From: Epulopiscium sp. Nele67-Bin005
GTDB lineage: Bacteria > Bacillota > Clostridia > Lachnospirales > Cellulosilyticaceae
Length of the DNA: 64,000 bases
NCBI GenBank assembly: GCA_002007365.1
Contig: LNZR01000077.1
Span: 20,331 to 84,330 of the forward strand
Direction of reading: 5' to 3'
Part shown: piece after piece, positions 9,547-21,785 of the stretch
Position numbering within the stretch: the stretch's first letter is position 1
How the letters are laid out: every line of letters begins with the position of its first letter
Position numbers and translations under genes: made by a program
The notes under the pieces: generated by a model
Told to the model about the DNA's origin: nothing
Databases searched by the model: none
What the model saw: the letters and a program-made list of their open reading frames with translations, nothing else

Positions 9547-11523
9547 ATGGAAAATATTGTTAATAATTCGATTGATAATATCTGTATAGTTAATCTAAAA
9601 GGTGAAATTATTTTTGTAAATAAACAACTTATTCAAACTCTAAATATGCAAGTTGGAGACATGATTGAGGATTATTTCAAGAGTACCTTAAATTTAAAAT
9701 TGTTAAATAAGGAACAAGAGCAGTTTGTGAAGTTAGAAACTAATCAAATTTGTCCTAGTAAAATTTATATACATGAAGTTGCATGGTATAATATGCCTGC
9801 ACTTTGGATAATAATTAGACTGGAGGCTGATATCTCTCTTTTAGAACATAACTTAACGATATGTAAACAAAATAAAATTTTACAAAAAAATAACCATCAA
9901 GATTTACTAAAACATTTATTTTTTGTGCAAAAAGAAATTATCGCTTCTATCCAGTCTGTAATAAACAAGTATAGCGATGAAATTTTAATAGAAGTTGTAT
10001 CTTTTGATAAATCTAATTTATCTATAAAAGTTGAATTTATTATTACAAAAACTTTTCAAAATGTGAGTAGTTTGCGTAGCATAGAAATTCAACAAGAAGA
10101 ATTTGAAAGTTACACTAGTATTACAGAAAATGTAAAAATTAATATTTCGGAAAATATTAACACATCTTCAGTAACTAGTGCTTTTTTCGACCAAGGATAT
10201 AACTACGTTACATATTATCCGATATTTAATAACGCAAAGTTGATAGGAAAATTTGGGATACAATTTCAGAATGAGGTTGCCAAAATATCTGACCAAGATT
10301 TAAAGTTTATTAAAACTCAAACAGCTAATTTATTGTATACACGTCAAGCGTTAAATTTATATCAAAATGAGTTAATTGATGACTATCATTATATTTCAAA
10401 TTTAAATTATTTACAGACTTGCTTAGAAATTTGTACAGATTTTATTGGAGTTTTTAATAAAGACGGAATATTTTTGAGTGTAAGCAAAGAAGTTACACAA
10501 ATTTTGGGGTGGGAACCAGAGGATTTAATTGGTAAAAGTTGGCAGGACTTTGCTTGTCCAGAAGATATTATTGATACTAAGCTACAAGAATATATTGGAG
10601 TTAATTCTAATTATAATAGATGTATCGTAACTTCAAGATTTGCTCATAAAAATGGCGAATATCGCTGGATACAATGGCAATTTAAACCGTTTGAAGACCC
10701 TGATATTTCTGCTATTATAGCCGAGGATATCACTGCTCAAATGGAATTTAAAACTGCACAATTACAAGAACTTGAGTTGCAAAAAATTAATACATTAAGA
10801 CAAGATTTTTTTAATATTGCATCTCATGAGTTGCGCACGCCATTAACTGTAATTATGTCAACTCATAAACTTTTAGAAGATTATATAGATGAGCATCACC
10901 TAGAAAAATTGCGAAAACATACTAATCGTCTTAGTAGATTAGTTAACAATTTAATTACTATGACTGAGTTAGAAACTGGGCTTAATATTTTGGAATATTC
11001 ACCATGCAACATAGTTGTACTAATAGGTCAAATTATAGAGGTGATTAATAAAATTTATTTTTCAAAAAATATTAGTATAGTACTTTCATCTACTTTGACA
11101 AATCCATTATTTATGTGCGATGTATATTATTTCCAAAAGATAATATTGAATATTCTGTCTAATGCAATAAAGCATAGTAATGATGAAGGGAAAATTTTAG
11201 TAGAGTTAAGTCTTGAAAAAAACTTTATTAATATATCAATAACTAATTTTGGAGAAGCGATACCTCTTGAAATACAGGAGTTTATATTTGAGTCGTTTTC
11301 TCAAGTAGACCCTATTTTGACTAGGCATAATGAAGGAATGGGGATAGGATTATCGTTATGTTATACCTTAATTAAAATGCATAAAGGGCATATTTATCTT
11401 TGTAGTAATGAGGAAAAAACTTGTTTTACAATTAATTTACCAGTTGGACAATTGAGTGATGAACCAGCAATTTCTAGCATAGATTTAGAAGAGGAAATAA
11501 AGCTTGAGCTATCTGGAATTTAA
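9547..11523 (+). CDS. PAS-domain sensor histidine kinase
   Basis: PAS segment (FIGVFNKDGIFLSVSKEVTQILGWEPEDLIGKSWQDF), HisKA FFNIASHELRTPLT, HATPase N-box NILSNAIKHS and GMGIGLSLC. Confidence 0.92.
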   Translation: MENIVNNSIDNICIVNLKGEIIFVNKQLIQTLNMQVGDMIEDYFKSTLNLKLLNKEQEQFVKLETNQICPSKIYIHEVAWYNMPALWIIIRLEADISLLEHNLTICKQNKILQKNNHQDLLKHLFFVQKEIIASIQSVINKYSDEILIEVVSFDKSNLSIKVEFIITKTFQNVSSLRSIEIQQEEFESYTSITENVKINISENINTSSVTSAFFDQGYNYVTYYPIFNNAKLIGKFGIQFQNEVAKISDQDLKFIKTQTANLLYTRQALNLYQNELIDDYHYISNLNYLQTCLEICTDFIGVFNKDGIFLSVSKEVTQILGWEPEDLIGKSWQDFACPEDIIDTKLQEYIGVNSNYNRCIVTSRFAHKNGEYRWIQWQFKPFEDPDISAIIAEDITAQMEFKTAQLQELELQKINTLRQDFFNIASHELRTPLTVIMSTHKLLEDYIDEHHLEKLRKHTNRLSRLVNNLITMTELETGLNILEYSPCNIVVLIGQIIEVINKIYFSKNISIVLSSTLTNPLFMCDVYYFQKIILNILSNAIKHSNDEGKILVELSLEKNFINISITNFGEAIPLEIQEFIFESFSQVDPILTRHNEGMGIGLSLCYTLIKMHKGHIYLCSNEEKTCFTINLPVGQLSDEPAISSIDLEEEIKLELSGI

Positions 11524-11659
11524 TATACATATTTGTTAAAATATAGACAAAAAATGATAAAATTCTTTCCTTATGAATGTTGCTGTTCATAATAACTTAA
11601 CAAATGAGGTCTGTTGACAAAAATTCACAAATTAGATTAAAAGTTTCAAATATTATAGA

Positions 11660-11688
11660 TTGACACTTTAAAAAAACCGTGCTACTAT
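11660..11688 (+). promoter_or_regulatory. Promoter of pyrF-carAB operon
   Basis: TTGACA (11660-11665) - 17 nt - TACTAT (11683-11688). Confidence 0.75.
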
Positions 11689-11830
11689 AGTTTGAAGAAA
11701 TTACTTTTTAAGTTAAAGTAATAAGGAGTACGGTTTATTTTTGTACAACTTTACAATAATTTAGTCAAATTCATCTAAATTTACAAAAAAATTTTGGCTA
11801 AATTGTATCTTAATAATAGTTTCGCAAATT

Positions 11831-11962
11831 TTGCCTTTAATTGTAGTTTTATGGCTACACTAAAAAACCACATAACGATAAATAATCGTATTGCTCAATT
11901 TGAGCGTATATGTTTTGGGCTTAAAGGCAATAGAGGAGATTTTTCCTTTATTGCTATTTTTT
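11831..11962 (+). promoter_or_regulatory. Transcription attenuator (antiterminator/terminator switch) upstream of pyrF
   Basis: TTGCCTTTAA (11831-11840) pairs perfectly with TTAAAGGCAA (11921-11930); the latter overlaps terminator stem GCAATAGAGGA/TCCTTTATTGC (11927-11954) followed by TATTTTTT. Confidence 0.7.
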
Positions 11963-11993
11963 ATATAATTAAGTAAGAGAGCGAGGAAAAATT

Positions 11994-12905
11994 GTGATTG
12001 ATAAATTAATAAAAAGCATAGAACTAAAGCAAAATCCAACCGTTGTAGGTCTTGATCCTACATATGAAATTATACCGAGCTTTATAAAAAACGAAATGTT
12101 AGAAACTTATGGGAAGACTCCTAAGGCTGTGGCAGAAATGTTTCTAAAATTTAATAAAGAAATTATTGATGAAACTTTTGAGTTAGTTCCTGCAGTAAAG
12201 CCACAAGTTGCAATGTATGAAAAGTATGGACTTGAGGGAATTCGTGCTTATATTGAAACTTGTGAGTATGCAAAAGAAAAAGGGCTTTTGGTAATTGGTG
12301 ACATCAAAAGAGGAGATATTGCGTCAACTGCTGCTGCTTATGCAAGTCATATTGAAGGGACACATATCGAAGGGGAATTTTTTGATTTATGGAATGAAGA
12401 CGCTGTAACAATTAATCCGTATATGGGTTATGATGGGATAGAGCCTTTTTTAAATGCGTGCAAAAATATGAACAAGGGTATATTTGTTTTGGTGAAAACG
12501 AGTAATCCAAGTAGTTCAGAAATTCAAGATTTAACGGTTGATGGTACTCCAATTTATAAAATTAGTGCAAGCTTAGTTAATAAATGGGGTGAAAGTTCTA
12601 TTGGTAATTGTGGTTATAGTAATGTGGGGGCAGTTGTTGGGGCTACTCATAAAGCTATAGGTACAGAGCTTCGTGCTTATATGCCAAACACATTTTTCCT
12701 AGTTCCTGGATATGGAGCGCAAGGTGGTACAGGCAAAGACTTGGTTAATTATTTTGATAAAAATGGTGGAGGAGCTATCATTAATTCTTCGAGGGGAATT
12801 ATTGGGGCATACCAAAAGGATTTGTCAAATGAGAAAGATTTTGCAAAAGCTTCTAGGCAAGCAGTAATTGAAATGCGTGATGACTTACAAAAAGGGGGGA
12901 ATTAG
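11994..12905 (+). CDS. pyrF: Orotidine 5'-phosphate decarboxylase
   Basis: VGLDPTYEIIPSF, VIGDIKRGDIASTAAAYA, VPGYGAQGG. Confidence 0.95.
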   Translation: MIDKLIKSIELKQNPTVVGLDPTYEIIPSFIKNEMLETYGKTPKAVAEMFLKFNKEIIDETFELVPAVKPQVAMYEKYGLEGIRAYIETCEYAKEKGLLVIGDIKRGDIASTAAAYASHIEGTHIEGEFFDLWNEDAVTINPYMGYDGIEPFLNACKNMNKGIFVLVKTSNPSSSEIQDLTVDGTPIYKISASLVNKWGESSIGNCGYSNVGAVVGATHKAIGTELRAYMPNTFFLVPGYGAQGGTGKDLVNYFDKNGGGAIINSSRGIIGAYQKDLSNEKDFAKASRQAVIEMRDDLQKGGN

Positions 12906-13985
12906 ATGAAGGCACAATTAATTTTAGAAAATGGTATGGTATTTGAAGGTAGAGCCTTTGGATATCTAAAAGAAGCAATTGGTGAAGTTGTTTTTAACAC
13001 TGGTATGACAGGATATCAGGAGATTTTAACAGACCCTTCTTATTACGGACAGATGGTTGTTATGACGTATCCGTTAGTTGGAAATTATGGAATAAATTTA
13101 GATGATATGGAGTCTTACAAAGCTCATGTTAAAGGTTTTATCGTACGTGAGAAATGTGATTATCCAAACAATTTTAGATGTGAGTTAACTTTAGATGGGT
13201 ATTTAAAAGCACAAAAAATTATTGGTTTAGAAGGCATTGATACTCGTTCCCTAACAAAGGTTATTCGTGACCACGGAACTATGAGAGGGATTATTTCGGT
13301 GCGTGAGCTTACTCCTAGTCAAATTAAATTAAAAATTGATAGTTTTGTAAATCAACACGCTGTTTCTGAAGTTACTACTAAAGAAATTTATGAGATTGAA
13401 GGAGATGAACTTCATATTGCGATGGTAGATTTTGGAGTAAAGCAAAATATTATCCGTGAATTCAAAAAGCGTAACTGCAAAATTACTGTATTTCCAGCAT
13501 TTAGTACATCTGAAGAAATTTTGAATGTAAATCCTGATGCTGTATTTTTATCAAATGGGCCAGCTGACCCAAAAGATTTGCCATCAGTTATTGAAAATAT
13601 TAAAAAAATGGTAGGTGTTAAGCCCATTACAGGAATTTGTTTAGGGCATCAATTGTTATGCCTTGCATTAGGTGGAAACACTGGAAAACTGAAGTTTGGA
13701 CACCACGGAAGTAATCACCCTGTAAAAGATTTAATTAGTAATAGAGTTTATATAACATCACAAAATCACAATTATCACGCAGAAACTCTACCTCAAGGAG
13801 CAGTTGTAACTCATAGACATTTAAATGACCAAACAATCGCAGGAATGTATGCCAAAGATTTAAATATTTACAGCGTTCAGTTTCACCCTGAAGCTTGCCC
13901 AGGGCCAACGGATACAGAACATATTTTTGATGAGATGATAAATGTAATGTATGGGAAGGAGTTAGAAGTATGCCAAGAGATTTAA
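12906..13985 (+). CDS. carA: Carbamoyl phosphate synthase small subunit
   Basis: [51 protein letters not shown]. Confidence 0.96.
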   Translation: MKAQLILENGMVFEGRAFGYLKEAIGEVVFNTGMTGYQEILTDPSYYGQMVVMTYPLVGNYGINLDDMESYKAHVKGFIVREKCDYPNNFRCELTLDGYLKAQKIIGLEGIDTRSLTKVIRDHGTMRGIISVRELTPSQIKLKIDSFVNQHAVSEVTTKEIYEIEGDELHIAMVDFGVKQNIIREFKKRNCKITVFPAFSTSEEILNVNPDAVFLSNGPADPKDLPSVIENIKKMVGVKPITGICLGHQLLCLALGGNTGKLKFGHHGSNHPVKDLISNRVYITSQNHNYHAETLPQGAVVTHRHLNDQTIAGMYAKDLNIYSVQFHPEACPGPTDTEHIFDEMINVMYGKELEVCQEI

Positions 13986-16900
13986 GCATAAAAAAAGTAC
14001 TAATTATTGGGTCGGGGCCTATCGTTATTGGGCAGGCGGCAGAGTTTGATTATTCAGGAACTCAAGCTTGTCAGGCTATTAAAGAAGAAGGAATTGAGGT
14101 TGTTCTTGTAAATAGTAATCCTGCAACAATTATGACGGATAAAGAAATTGCAGATAAAATTTATATCGAACCTTTGACATCGGAATTTTTGGAAAAAGTT
14201 ATCGCTAAAGAGCGCCCAGACAGCTTACTTGCAGGGGTTGGAGGTCAGACAGGGTTAAACCTTGCTGTAGAACTTCATGATAAAGGAATTTTGGAGAAAT
14301 ACAATGTTCGAGTAATTGGAACTCAAATTTCTGCTATTAAAGAAGGTGAAGACCGTGAAGGTTTTAGAGCTTTAATGAACAGAATTAATCAGCCAGTTAT
14401 TGAAAGTAAAACGGTTGAAAGTGTTGAAGAAGCTGTATTATTTGCTAGAAAAATTGGATATCCAGCAGTAGTTAGACCAGCGTATACTCTAGGAGGAACT
14501 GGTGGAGGAATTGCTGAAACTGAAGAAGAACTTCGTGAAATTTGCGCAAGTGGACTACATTTATCAAGAGTTCACCAAGTTTTAATTGAGAAGTGTATTA
14601 AAGGGTGGAAGGAAATTGAGTACGAGGTAATGCGTGACCAATACGGAACGGTAATTACTGTTTGTAACATGGAAAACATTGACCCTGTAGGAATTCACAC
14701 AGGTGATAGTATCGTAGTTGCTCCTTCGCAAACACTTTCGGATAAAGAATATCAAATGTTACGTCGTGCATCGTTAGATATTATTTCGGCGTGTGATATT
14801 AGGGGTGGTTGTAACGTTCAAATTGCACTACACCCAGATAGTTTTGAGTATGCAATTATCGAAATTAATCCACGTGTTAGTCGTTCTTCAGCCCTAGCAT
14901 CAAAAGCTACGGGATACCCAATTGCTAGAGTTTCGGCTAAAATTGCACTAGGATATGGATTAGATGAAATTGAAAATGCTGTAACTGGAAAAACTTTTGC
15001 TTGTTTTGAGCCAACGCTTGATTATGTTGTAGTAAAAATTCCAAAATGGCCATTTGATAAATTTTATACAGCCAAACGTACACTAGGAACTAAGATGATG
15101 GCAACTGGAGAAATTATGGCAATTGGAAATAATTTTGAAAGTGCATTTTTGAAAGGACTTCGTTCTTTGGAGATTGGTCAATTTAGTTTTGAACACAAAA
15201 AGCTGGCTGAATGTAGTTTAGATGAACTAAAAGAAAGAGTTGTAACTGCTGATGATGAGCGTATTTTTGCACTAGCTGAAATGTTACGACGCTACTACCG
15301 TAAAGAACAAGTTTGTAAGATGACTGGTATGGATATTTTCTTTGTTGAGAAATTTAAATGGATTGTGGAGCAGGAGGAACACCTCAAAACTCTTGAATTT
15401 GAAGACTTAACTCCAAGATATTTAAGAAAACTTAAAAAGCGTGGCTTCTCAGATAAGGCTATTTCAGGATTTATTGGGGTTGATGAAGATGACGTTCGTG
15501 AACTTCGTCAAAAATGGAACATTTTACCAGTGTACAAAATGGTTGATACGTGTGGAGGAGAATTTGAGGCTCAAACACCTTATTATTATTCAACGTATGA
15601 TTTTGAAGATGAAGTAGTAGTTTCTGATAAAGAAAAAGTTATCGTTATGGGTTCTGGACCTATAAGAATTGGGCAAGGAATTGAATTTGATTATTGTTCG
15701 GTTCATGCGATTATGGCGCTTAAAAAACGTGGAATTGAAACGATAATTATTAATAATAATCCAGAAACAGTTAGTACAGATTTTAATACTTCTGACAAAT
15801 TATATTTTGAACCTTTAACAGATGAAGATGTTTACCATATCATCTTAAAAGAGAAGCCAAAAGGTGTAATTTTACAATTTGGTGGTCAAACTGCAATTAA
15901 GCTTGCGAAGTTTTGCGACAAAATGAATATCCCTGTTCTTGGAACTCAACCAACTCAAGTTGATGCTGCTGAGGATAGAGAAAAGTTTGATGCCATCTTA
16001 GAAAAACTTAATATTAAGCGTCCAAAAGGAAAAGCAATTTGGGCAGTTGAAGAAGGTTTACAAATTGCTAAAGAGCTTGAGTATCCAGTGCTTGTAAGAC
16101 CATCTTATGTATTGGGTGGGCAAGGTATGGAGATTACTTTTGAAGAGGAGCAACTAAAGCGCTATTTGGTAAATGCATTTGAGCGTGACCCAGAAAATCC
16201 TATTTTAATTGACCGTTATTTAATGGGTCGTGAAATTGAAGTTGATGCACTTTGTGATGGTAAAAACATTTTAATTCCTGGAATTATGGAGCATTTAGAG
16301 CGTGCAGGAATTCACTCTGGAGATAGTACAACGTTATATCCAAGTGTAAATATCTCTTCTGATATGAAAAACAAAATTATTGAATGTACTGAGCTTATTG
16401 CCAAAGAACTAGAAGTAATGGGTATGATTAATATTCAGTATATTGAATACAAAAAAGAGCTTTACATTATTGAAGTAAATCCTCGTTCTAGCCGTACCGT
16501 TCCTTATATTTCAAAGGTTACAAACGTTCCAATTATTGACCTTGCAACTCGTGTAATGCTTGGGGAAACTCTTTCGGATTTGGGATATGGAACAGGCTTA
16601 TATCCAGAGCCAAAAGATTTCTTTGCTGTAAAAGTACCAGTATTTTCAACTGAGAAATTACCACAAGTTGAAGTAAGTTTGGGGCCTGAAATGAAATCTA
16701 CTGGAGAAGTTTTGGGGGTAGGAGCAACTATTGAAGAGGCGTTATACAAAGGGTTTATCGCAGCTGGAAAGAAAATGCCAAACAATGCAGGTACAATTTT
16801 TGCTACAATCCAAAAGTATGACCAAGAAGAATTTTTGGAAATTGCTACACGTTTTGCAAAATTAGGATATAAATTTGTTGCTACAGAAGGAACAGCAAAA

Positions 16901-17182
16901 AAACTTGAAACTATTGGAGTTAGTGCCAAAGTTGTAGGAAAGCAATCAGAAGGAAGCAATGAAATTTTGGATATAATTAGAAGTGGAGAGGTTGATTTAT
17001 TAGTTAACACTCCTACAAAAGGAAATGATGCAACTCGTGATGGATTTAAAATCCGTCGTCATGCAATTGAGTCATCAGTACAAATTGTAACTTCACTAGA
17101 TACGTTGGGTGCAATGGCTGATATAGCTGAAAAAGGCCTTGGTGTTAGTCAAGTAGAAATTTATAATATGTGTGAAATTTAA
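13970..17182 (+). CDS. carB: Carbamoyl phosphate synthase large subunit
   Basis: [27 protein letters not shown], duplicated ATP-grasp halves; overlaps carA by 16 nt. Confidence 0.97.
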   Translation: MPRDLSIKKVLIIGSGPIVIGQAAEFDYSGTQACQAIKEEGIEVVLVNSNPATIMTDKEIADKIYIEPLTSEFLEKVIAKERPDSLLAGVGGQTGLNLAVELHDKGILEKYNVRVIGTQISAIKEGEDREGFRALMNRINQPVIESKTVESVEEAVLFARKIGYPAVVRPAYTLGGTGGGIAETEEELREICASGLHLSRVHQVLIEKCIKGWKEIEYEVMRDQYGTVITVCNMENIDPVGIHTGDSIVVAPSQTLSDKEYQMLRRASLDIISACDIRGGCNVQIALHPDSFEYAIIEINPRVSRSSALASKATGYPIARVSAKIALGYGLDEIENAVTGKTFACFEPTLDYVVVKIPKWPFDKFYTAKRTLGTKMMATGEIMAIGNNFESAFLKGLRSLEIGQFSFEHKKLAECSLDELKERVVTADDERIFALAEMLRRYYRKEQVCKMTGMDIFFVEKFKWIVEQEEHLKTLEFEDLTPRYLRKLKKRGFSDKAISGFIGVDEDDVRELRQKWNILPVYKMVDTCGGEFEAQTPYYYSTYDFEDEVVVSDKEKVIVMGSGPIRIGQGIEFDYCSVHAIMALKKRGIETIIINNNPETVSTDFNTSDKLYFEPLTDEDVYHIILKEKPKGVILQFGGQTAIKLAKFCDKMNIPVLGTQPTQVDAAEDREKFDAILEKLNIKRPKGKAIWAVEEGLQIAKELEYPVLVRPSYVLGGQGMEITFEEEQLKRYLVNAFERDPENPILIDRYLMGREIEVDALCDGKNILIPGIMEHLERAGIHSGDSTTLYPSVNISSDMKNKIIECTELIAKELEVMGMINIQYIEYKKELYIIEVNPRSSRTVPYISKVTNVPIIDLATRVMLGETLSDLGYGTGLYPEPKDFFAVKVPVFSTEKLPQVEVSLGPEMKSTGEVLGVGATIEEALYKGFIAAGKKMPNNAGTIFATIQKYDQEEFLEIATRFAKLGYKFVATEGTAKKLETIGVSAKVVGKQSEGSNEILDIIRSGEVDLLVNTPTKGNDATRDGFKIRRHAIESSVQIVTSLDTLGAMADIAEKGLGVSQVEIYNMCEI

Positions 17183-17187
17183 TCTAA

Positions 17188-17225
17188 AGCCTAGTAAAGA
17201 ATTTAGTTCTCTACTAGGCTTTTTA
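17188..17225. terminator. Bidirectional terminator between carB and the minus-strand gene
   Basis: aaagcctagtaaagaa...tctactaggcttttta. Confidence 0.75.
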
Positions 17226-17235
17226 TATTATAAAA

Positions 17236-17661
17236 TTATTTATTCAGTTTTTTAAGTTCTCCAAGAAGATGGTCTTTAATAGTTTTATTTGTTTCCTCAG
17301 AGTTATTTTTATTAGAAAGTTTGAGAGCTTCCTCAACCAAAGTTCTAATCACATCACCATTAATTTTCTTTTCTGATGTTTCTTCCTCTTGTGGAGTTTC
17401 CTCTTGCTTAATAAACTTTTTACGTAAAGTTTTAAATTCACGGTTTAGAATTTCGTCGCTTGCTCTATCAACAATTTTATCAATAAAACTTTCATCTTTT
17501 TTAATATGCTCAATAAGAGCTTGCTTACCTAGGCTTTTGATGCTAGTAATGCTTGCAATTTCTTTGGTTTCTTCTGGCTGAGATTTCTTATTGTCACTAA
17601 CAGTTTTTATAGTTTTCATAAGCTCCCCAGCTTGTTGAAGTGCTTTTAATTTATCTTGCAT
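17236..17661 (-). CDS. Hypothetical charged, coiled-coil-like protein
   Basis: Lys/Glu-rich ORF with plausible RBS, non-overlapping. Confidence 0.65.
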   Translation of the reverse strand: MQDKLKALQQAGELMKTIKTVSDNKKSQPEETKEIASITSIKSLGKQALIEHIKKDESFIDKIVDRASDEILNREFKTLRKKFIKQEETPQEEETSEKKINGDVIRTLVEEALKLSNKNNSEETNKTIKDHLLGELKKLNK

Positions 17662-17717
17662 AAATTTCTCCTTTGTTCTAAGTTTTATCTATAGAATATA
17701 GATTTTGTGGGAAGTTG

Positions 17718-18605
17718 TCAAGAGATAATTTTTCCGTTATACTCTGCATAAATATGTGGCAAAATCGCTGATAGATGATTATATTCAATAAGGCTGTGTA
17801 TGCAATTATTTCTAGCTAGCGCAAGTGTTATATTTTTTGGGAGAGGGATATTACTTTTGGCAATTTTATTATTTTTTATAGTGTAGCGTCCCCAATATCT
17901 ACTCCTAAACTCAATTCCACCTTCAACTTCTCTAATCGCATGGAAAAATACATTTATAGGTATATTTGGTGAAACATTTTTGCAAGTAGCAATTTCAAAA
18001 GTAGCAATCGAACTATTTTTGAACATATGTGGAGTAATTCCCAAAACGCTTGGTGGATAAAATTTAATTTCTACCTGAGTTGCTCCTTTAATATCAAAAC
18101 CTTCAATTGGATAATGTGTTCTGCCAATATTTCTTTGATTGAGAGGGATATTTGAGCTATCTAAATGCAAATGGGGTTCTTTTGCGCTAATTCCAACATG
18201 ACCAACTGGACACCAAATTTTATATCGCACATCTTCTAGTACGTGCCAATTAAACCACCAGTCAATCATTTTTGGAGTAACATTTGGCATAAATACTTTT
18301 GAGGCACTAAACCCTGTCCCATTTTCCATTACACAATACCCATTTTCAATTTCTAAATACCCATCGTTTAACATCTCTTTAGCATTAACAATAGAAAGCG
18401 CTTTTTTGGGGTCAACAGGACCTTTGTTTATAAAATCCAAATCTTCTTGTGGTATTTTGGTCATAGCTTTCTGTAAATACTTTGAATATGGTATATCTTT
18501 GTGAGATTGTGTAAGTTCGGTGCGAGTCATTGAGTTGATAAATTCATTAGTTATAGTTGTTGGGAATGTCTGTTCCAAATCTTTGATGATAGTTAAAATA
18601 TTCAT
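17718..18605 (-). CDS. DAPG hydrolase (PhlG)-like domain protein
   Basis: Segment MPNVTPKMIDWWFNWHVLEDVRYKIWCPVGH resembles PhlG-like hydrolases; recalled similarity. Confidence 0.6.
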   Translation of the reverse strand: MNILTIIKDLEQTFPTTITNEFINSMTRTELTQSHKDIPYSKYLQKAMTKIPQEDLDFINKGPVDPKKALSIVNAKEMLNDGYLEIENGYCVMENGTGFSASKVFMPNVTPKMIDWWFNWHVLEDVRYKIWCPVGHVGISAKEPHLHLDSSNIPLNQRNIGRTHYPIEGFDIKGATQVEIKFYPPSVLGITPHMFKNSSIATFEIATCKNVSPNIPINVFFHAIREVEGGIEFRSRYWGRYTIKNNKIAKSNIPLPKNITLALARNNCIHSLIEYNHLSAILPHIYAEYNGKIIS

Positions 18606-18671
18606 TTTGCCTCCTAAATTTTTTTGGGATATCCTCCTATTATAAAGGAAGAAACTCCTACATATTTGATA

Positions 18672-18703
18672 AAAAAAAGAAGGGTTTCCCCTTCTTTATA
18701 TTA
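18672..18703 (-). terminator. Intrinsic terminator of glnN
   Basis: aaaaaaaagaagggtttccccttcttt on minus strand. Confidence 0.7.
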
Positions 18704-20806
18704 AACTCTAAATAACAACTCGCTATAATTTGGAATTGGCCAAACTCTTTCTTCTACGATTGTTTCTAATTTATCAGCAACAACACGTAATGAGTTCATA
18801 GCTGGAATGATAATATCTTTAAATGCCACAGCTTTTTCATACTCATTTGAAATTTCTTGAACTTGAGATAATTTTGCTTCTAGCTCATCAGTATTTTCTT
18901 TTAAGTTGTTGATTAACTCAGTAAGTTCTACCAAATGTTCTGCTTGAGCTTCTACATTGTATCCACCTAATTGGTTTAATGTAGCAACGTTTGTAGCAAC
19001 TTGTGTTGAGTAATTTAAACATGATGGGAAAATTTGAGTTTTTGACATACTAATCATCGTTAAAGCTTCGATGTTAAGAATTTTTGAGTATTCTTCTGCA
19101 ATAATTTCGTGTCTTGAGTGAAGCTCATTTTCATTATAAACTTTATAGTTTGTAAATAATTCAATTGAAGCCTCGTTAAGTAATGATGGTAGAGCATCAA
19201 CCAATGTTTCGTATTGTGGTAATCCACGTCTTGTAGCTTCTTCTACCCATTCAGCTGAGTATCCGTTACCATCAAAAATAATGCGTCCATGCTCTTTTAA
19301 AGTTTTGGCTACAATTTTTTGTACAGCAACTTCAATATCTATAGCTTCTTCTAACTCTGGTAAGAATGAGTCAAGAGCTTCAGCAACAGCAGTATTAATA
19401 ATTACGTTTGCTTCAGAAATACACCCAGATGATGGGAACATTCTAAATTCAAATTTGTTTCCTGTAAATGCAAATGGAGAAGTTCTGTTTCTATCTGTAA
19501 CTTCTTTTCTAAGACGTGGCATAGTTGCAACACCCATGTCTAAAACTTCTTTGTTATGAGTTTCAACTTCTACTCCGTTTGCAATATCTAAGAAAATATT
19601 TGTAATGTGTTGACCTAAAAATACAGAAATAATTGCTGGTGGAGCTTCGTGACCTCCTAAACGGTGATCATTTCCTGCTGATGCTGCTGATAATCTCAAA
19701 ATATCTGCGTGTTTATCTACAGCTTTTAGGATTGCACTAACAAATACTAAGAAAACTAGGTTATCTTGAGGGTTAGAACCTGGAGAGAATACGTTAATTC
19801 CTGTATCTGTACCAACTGACCAGTTATCATGTTTTCCAGAACCATTAATTCCGTCAAATGGTTTTTCGTGAAGTAAACAAGCTAAGTCATGACGGTTAGC
19901 AACTTTTTGTAAAGTTTCCATAATCAATTGGTTTTGGTCAGATGCCACGTTACAAGCTGCATAAACTGGAGCTAACTCATGTTGAGCTGGAGCTACTTCA
20001 TTATGCTTTGTTTTACAAGGAACACCAAGTTTCCAAAGTTCTACATCAATTTCATGCATAAAGTTTGCAATTTTTTCTTTGATACTTCCAAAGTAGTGGT
20101 CTTCCATCTCTTGACCTTTTGGAGGCATAGCACCGAATAATGTACGGCCTGTAAAAATTAAATCTTTACGTAATTGGTATTGGCGTTTATCAATTAGAAA
20201 ATATTCTTGCTCTGCTCCTACAGTTGAGCTAACTTTTGTAACATCTGTATGACCAAGTGCGTGCATTACACGAACCCCAACGTTTTGTAGAGCTTCCATT
20301 GAGCGAAGAAGTGGAGTCTTTTTATCAAGAGCTTCTCCAGTGTGAGCATAAAAAGCAGTAGGGATACAAAGTGCTACTCCACTAGAATCTTCCTTTAAGA
20401 ATGCTGGAGATGTACAATCCCAAACTGTATATCCACGAGCTTCAAAAGTTTGGCGAAGTCCACCAGATGGGAATGAAGAACCATCAGCTTCCCCTTGGAT
20501 AAGTTCTTTACCTGAGAATTCCATAATAACACGGCCATCTGTAGTTGGAGAAAGAAATGCATCATGTTTTTCAGCAGTTAAGCCAGTCATAGGTTGGAAC
20601 CAGTGTGTAAAGTGAGTTGCTCCTTTTTTGATTGCCCAATCTTTCATAGCATTTGCAACGATTTCTGCAACTTGAGAATCAAGAGGTAACCCTTCTTCAA
20701 TAATTTGGTGGAGTTTTTTATAAGTAGACTTTGGTAAATGCTCACGCATTACAGCATCATTAAATACATTTTTTCCGTAAAGCTCAGATAAATTAATTTT
20801 TTCCAT
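18701..20806 (-). CDS. glnN: Type III glutamine synthetase
   Basis: ~700 aa; [58 protein letters not shown]. Confidence 0.97.
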   Translation of the reverse strand: MEKINLSELYGKNVFNDAVMREHLPKSTYKKLHQIIEEGLPLDSQVAEIVANAMKDWAIKKGATHFTHWFQPMTGLTAEKHDAFLSPTTDGRVIMEFSGKELIQGEADGSSFPSGGLRQTFEARGYTVWDCTSPAFLKEDSSGVALCIPTAFYAHTGEALDKKTPLLRSMEALQNVGVRVMHALGHTDVTKVSSTVGAEQEYFLIDKRQYQLRKDLIFTGRTLFGAMPPKGQEMEDHYFGSIKEKIANFMHEIDVELWKLGVPCKTKHNEVAPAQHELAPVYAACNVASDQNQLIMETLQKVANRHDLACLLHEKPFDGINGSGKHDNWSVGTDTGINVFSPGSNPQDNLVFLVFVSAILKAVDKHADILRLSAASAGNDHRLGGHEAPPAIISVFLGQHITNIFLDIANGVEVETHNKEVLDMGVATMPRLRKEVTDRNRTSPFAFTGNKFEFRMFPSSGCISEANVIINTAVAEALDSFLPELEEAIDIEVAVQKIVAKTLKEHGRIIFDGNGYSAEWVEEATRRGLPQYETLVDALPSLLNEASIELFTNYKVYNENELHSRHEIIAEEYSKILNIEALTMISMSKTQIFPSCLNYSTQVATNVATLNQLGGYNVEAQAEHLVELTELINNLKENTDELEAKLSQVQEISNEYEKAVAFKDIIIPAMNSLRVVADKLETIVEERVWPIPNYSELLFRV

Positions 20807-21056
20807 TTTACTATCCTTTCTACTAACTAAAAAAATAGTTTATGATAAAACATAAACAATACTAAAGATTTTCCTAATAAATTATATTCAATATTAGTAA
20901 AAATATTAACTCGGGGTTAAAATAAACCCCTTGACATTGCGTTTTTTATTTATTTAATATACCACGCTTTAATTCTTATTTCAACATTTAATTTTATAAA
21001 AATGGTTTTTTTTACAACACATATTGCTGAAATTAATCAATTAAATATCATAATTT

Positions 21057-21785
21057 CTAAAAAGATGGAGATAAATCCATAGGCAAATCCCATATACTAT
21101 CAGTGGGTACACTAACATAGCTAGGAGGTACATCACCTGATATAACTTTATCAATTAGCATAATTTTTCTTGAAACAATTGTTGTACCTTCAATAGGAGG
21201 GTCAATAATTTGAATAGTAGCTACAATATTTAACCAAACTCTATGATTTACCTGATTAATTCCAGTAGAGTGAACATCACTCTCATAATCAACATAAACC
21301 GTACCAGCTGGCAAAACAGTAACTTCTATATTTGGACCCAAGTTTGCAAAAATTCTACTTCCTGTTAAATTTCCAAGTGGAATTGTAAACGGAATAGGCC
21401 CCATATTTTTTAGCTCCTTTGTACATTTATCAACTATATCACCACAAATTTGATTGATAAGAATTGAATTCACATTCCAAGAAATGAGCTTGCCATCATC
21501 ATTGTAATCATAGTTTAGTAAATCTTCAATAGTTATTGGGCTATTGGATAAAGTTTGGGAGACAGCTTCATTAATAACTTTGGTTGCAAGAGTTGTAGTT
21601 TCTAGCTTTGCCATCTCAATAACTGCTGGAGTAATTTGTTCATCAAGCTGAATATAAATAACCCCGACTATAGCAATAATTAAAAGAATGGTAAATAACC
21701 CTTGCAATTTTGGAATAGTTAAATCACGCTCACCATTTGTATTTTTTGGGTAAGAGGCATACCGATTATTTCTTTTATTTAGCAA
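21057..21785 (-). CDS. yunB: Sporulation protein YunB
   Basis: Single TM then QLDEQITPAVIEMAKLETTTLATKVINEAV. Confidence 0.85.
   Translation of the reverse strand: MLNKRNNRYASYPKNTNGERDLTIPKLQGLFTILLIIAIVGVIYIQLDEQITPAVIEMAKLETTTLATKVINEAVSQTLSNSPITIEDLLNYDYNDDGKLISWNVNSILINQICGDIVDKCTKELKNMGPIPFTIPLGNLTGSRIFANLGPNIEVTVLPAGTVYVDYESDVHSTGINQVNHRVWLNIVATIQIIDPPIEGTTIVSRKIMLIDKVISGDVPPSYVSVPTDSIWDLPMDLSPSF

Noticed and set aside
11794-11976. 60 aa ORF upstream of pyrF
   Set aside because: Overlaps the antiterminator/terminator region; no good RBS and no conserved content.
16504-17010. 168 aa minus-strand ORF
   Set aside because: Antisense to carB, which has strong family evidence.
20913-20930. 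GGGGTT/AACCCC inverted repeat upstream of glnN
   Set aside because: Six-bp stem with no recognisable regulator consensus and no U-tract; insufficient evidence to call.
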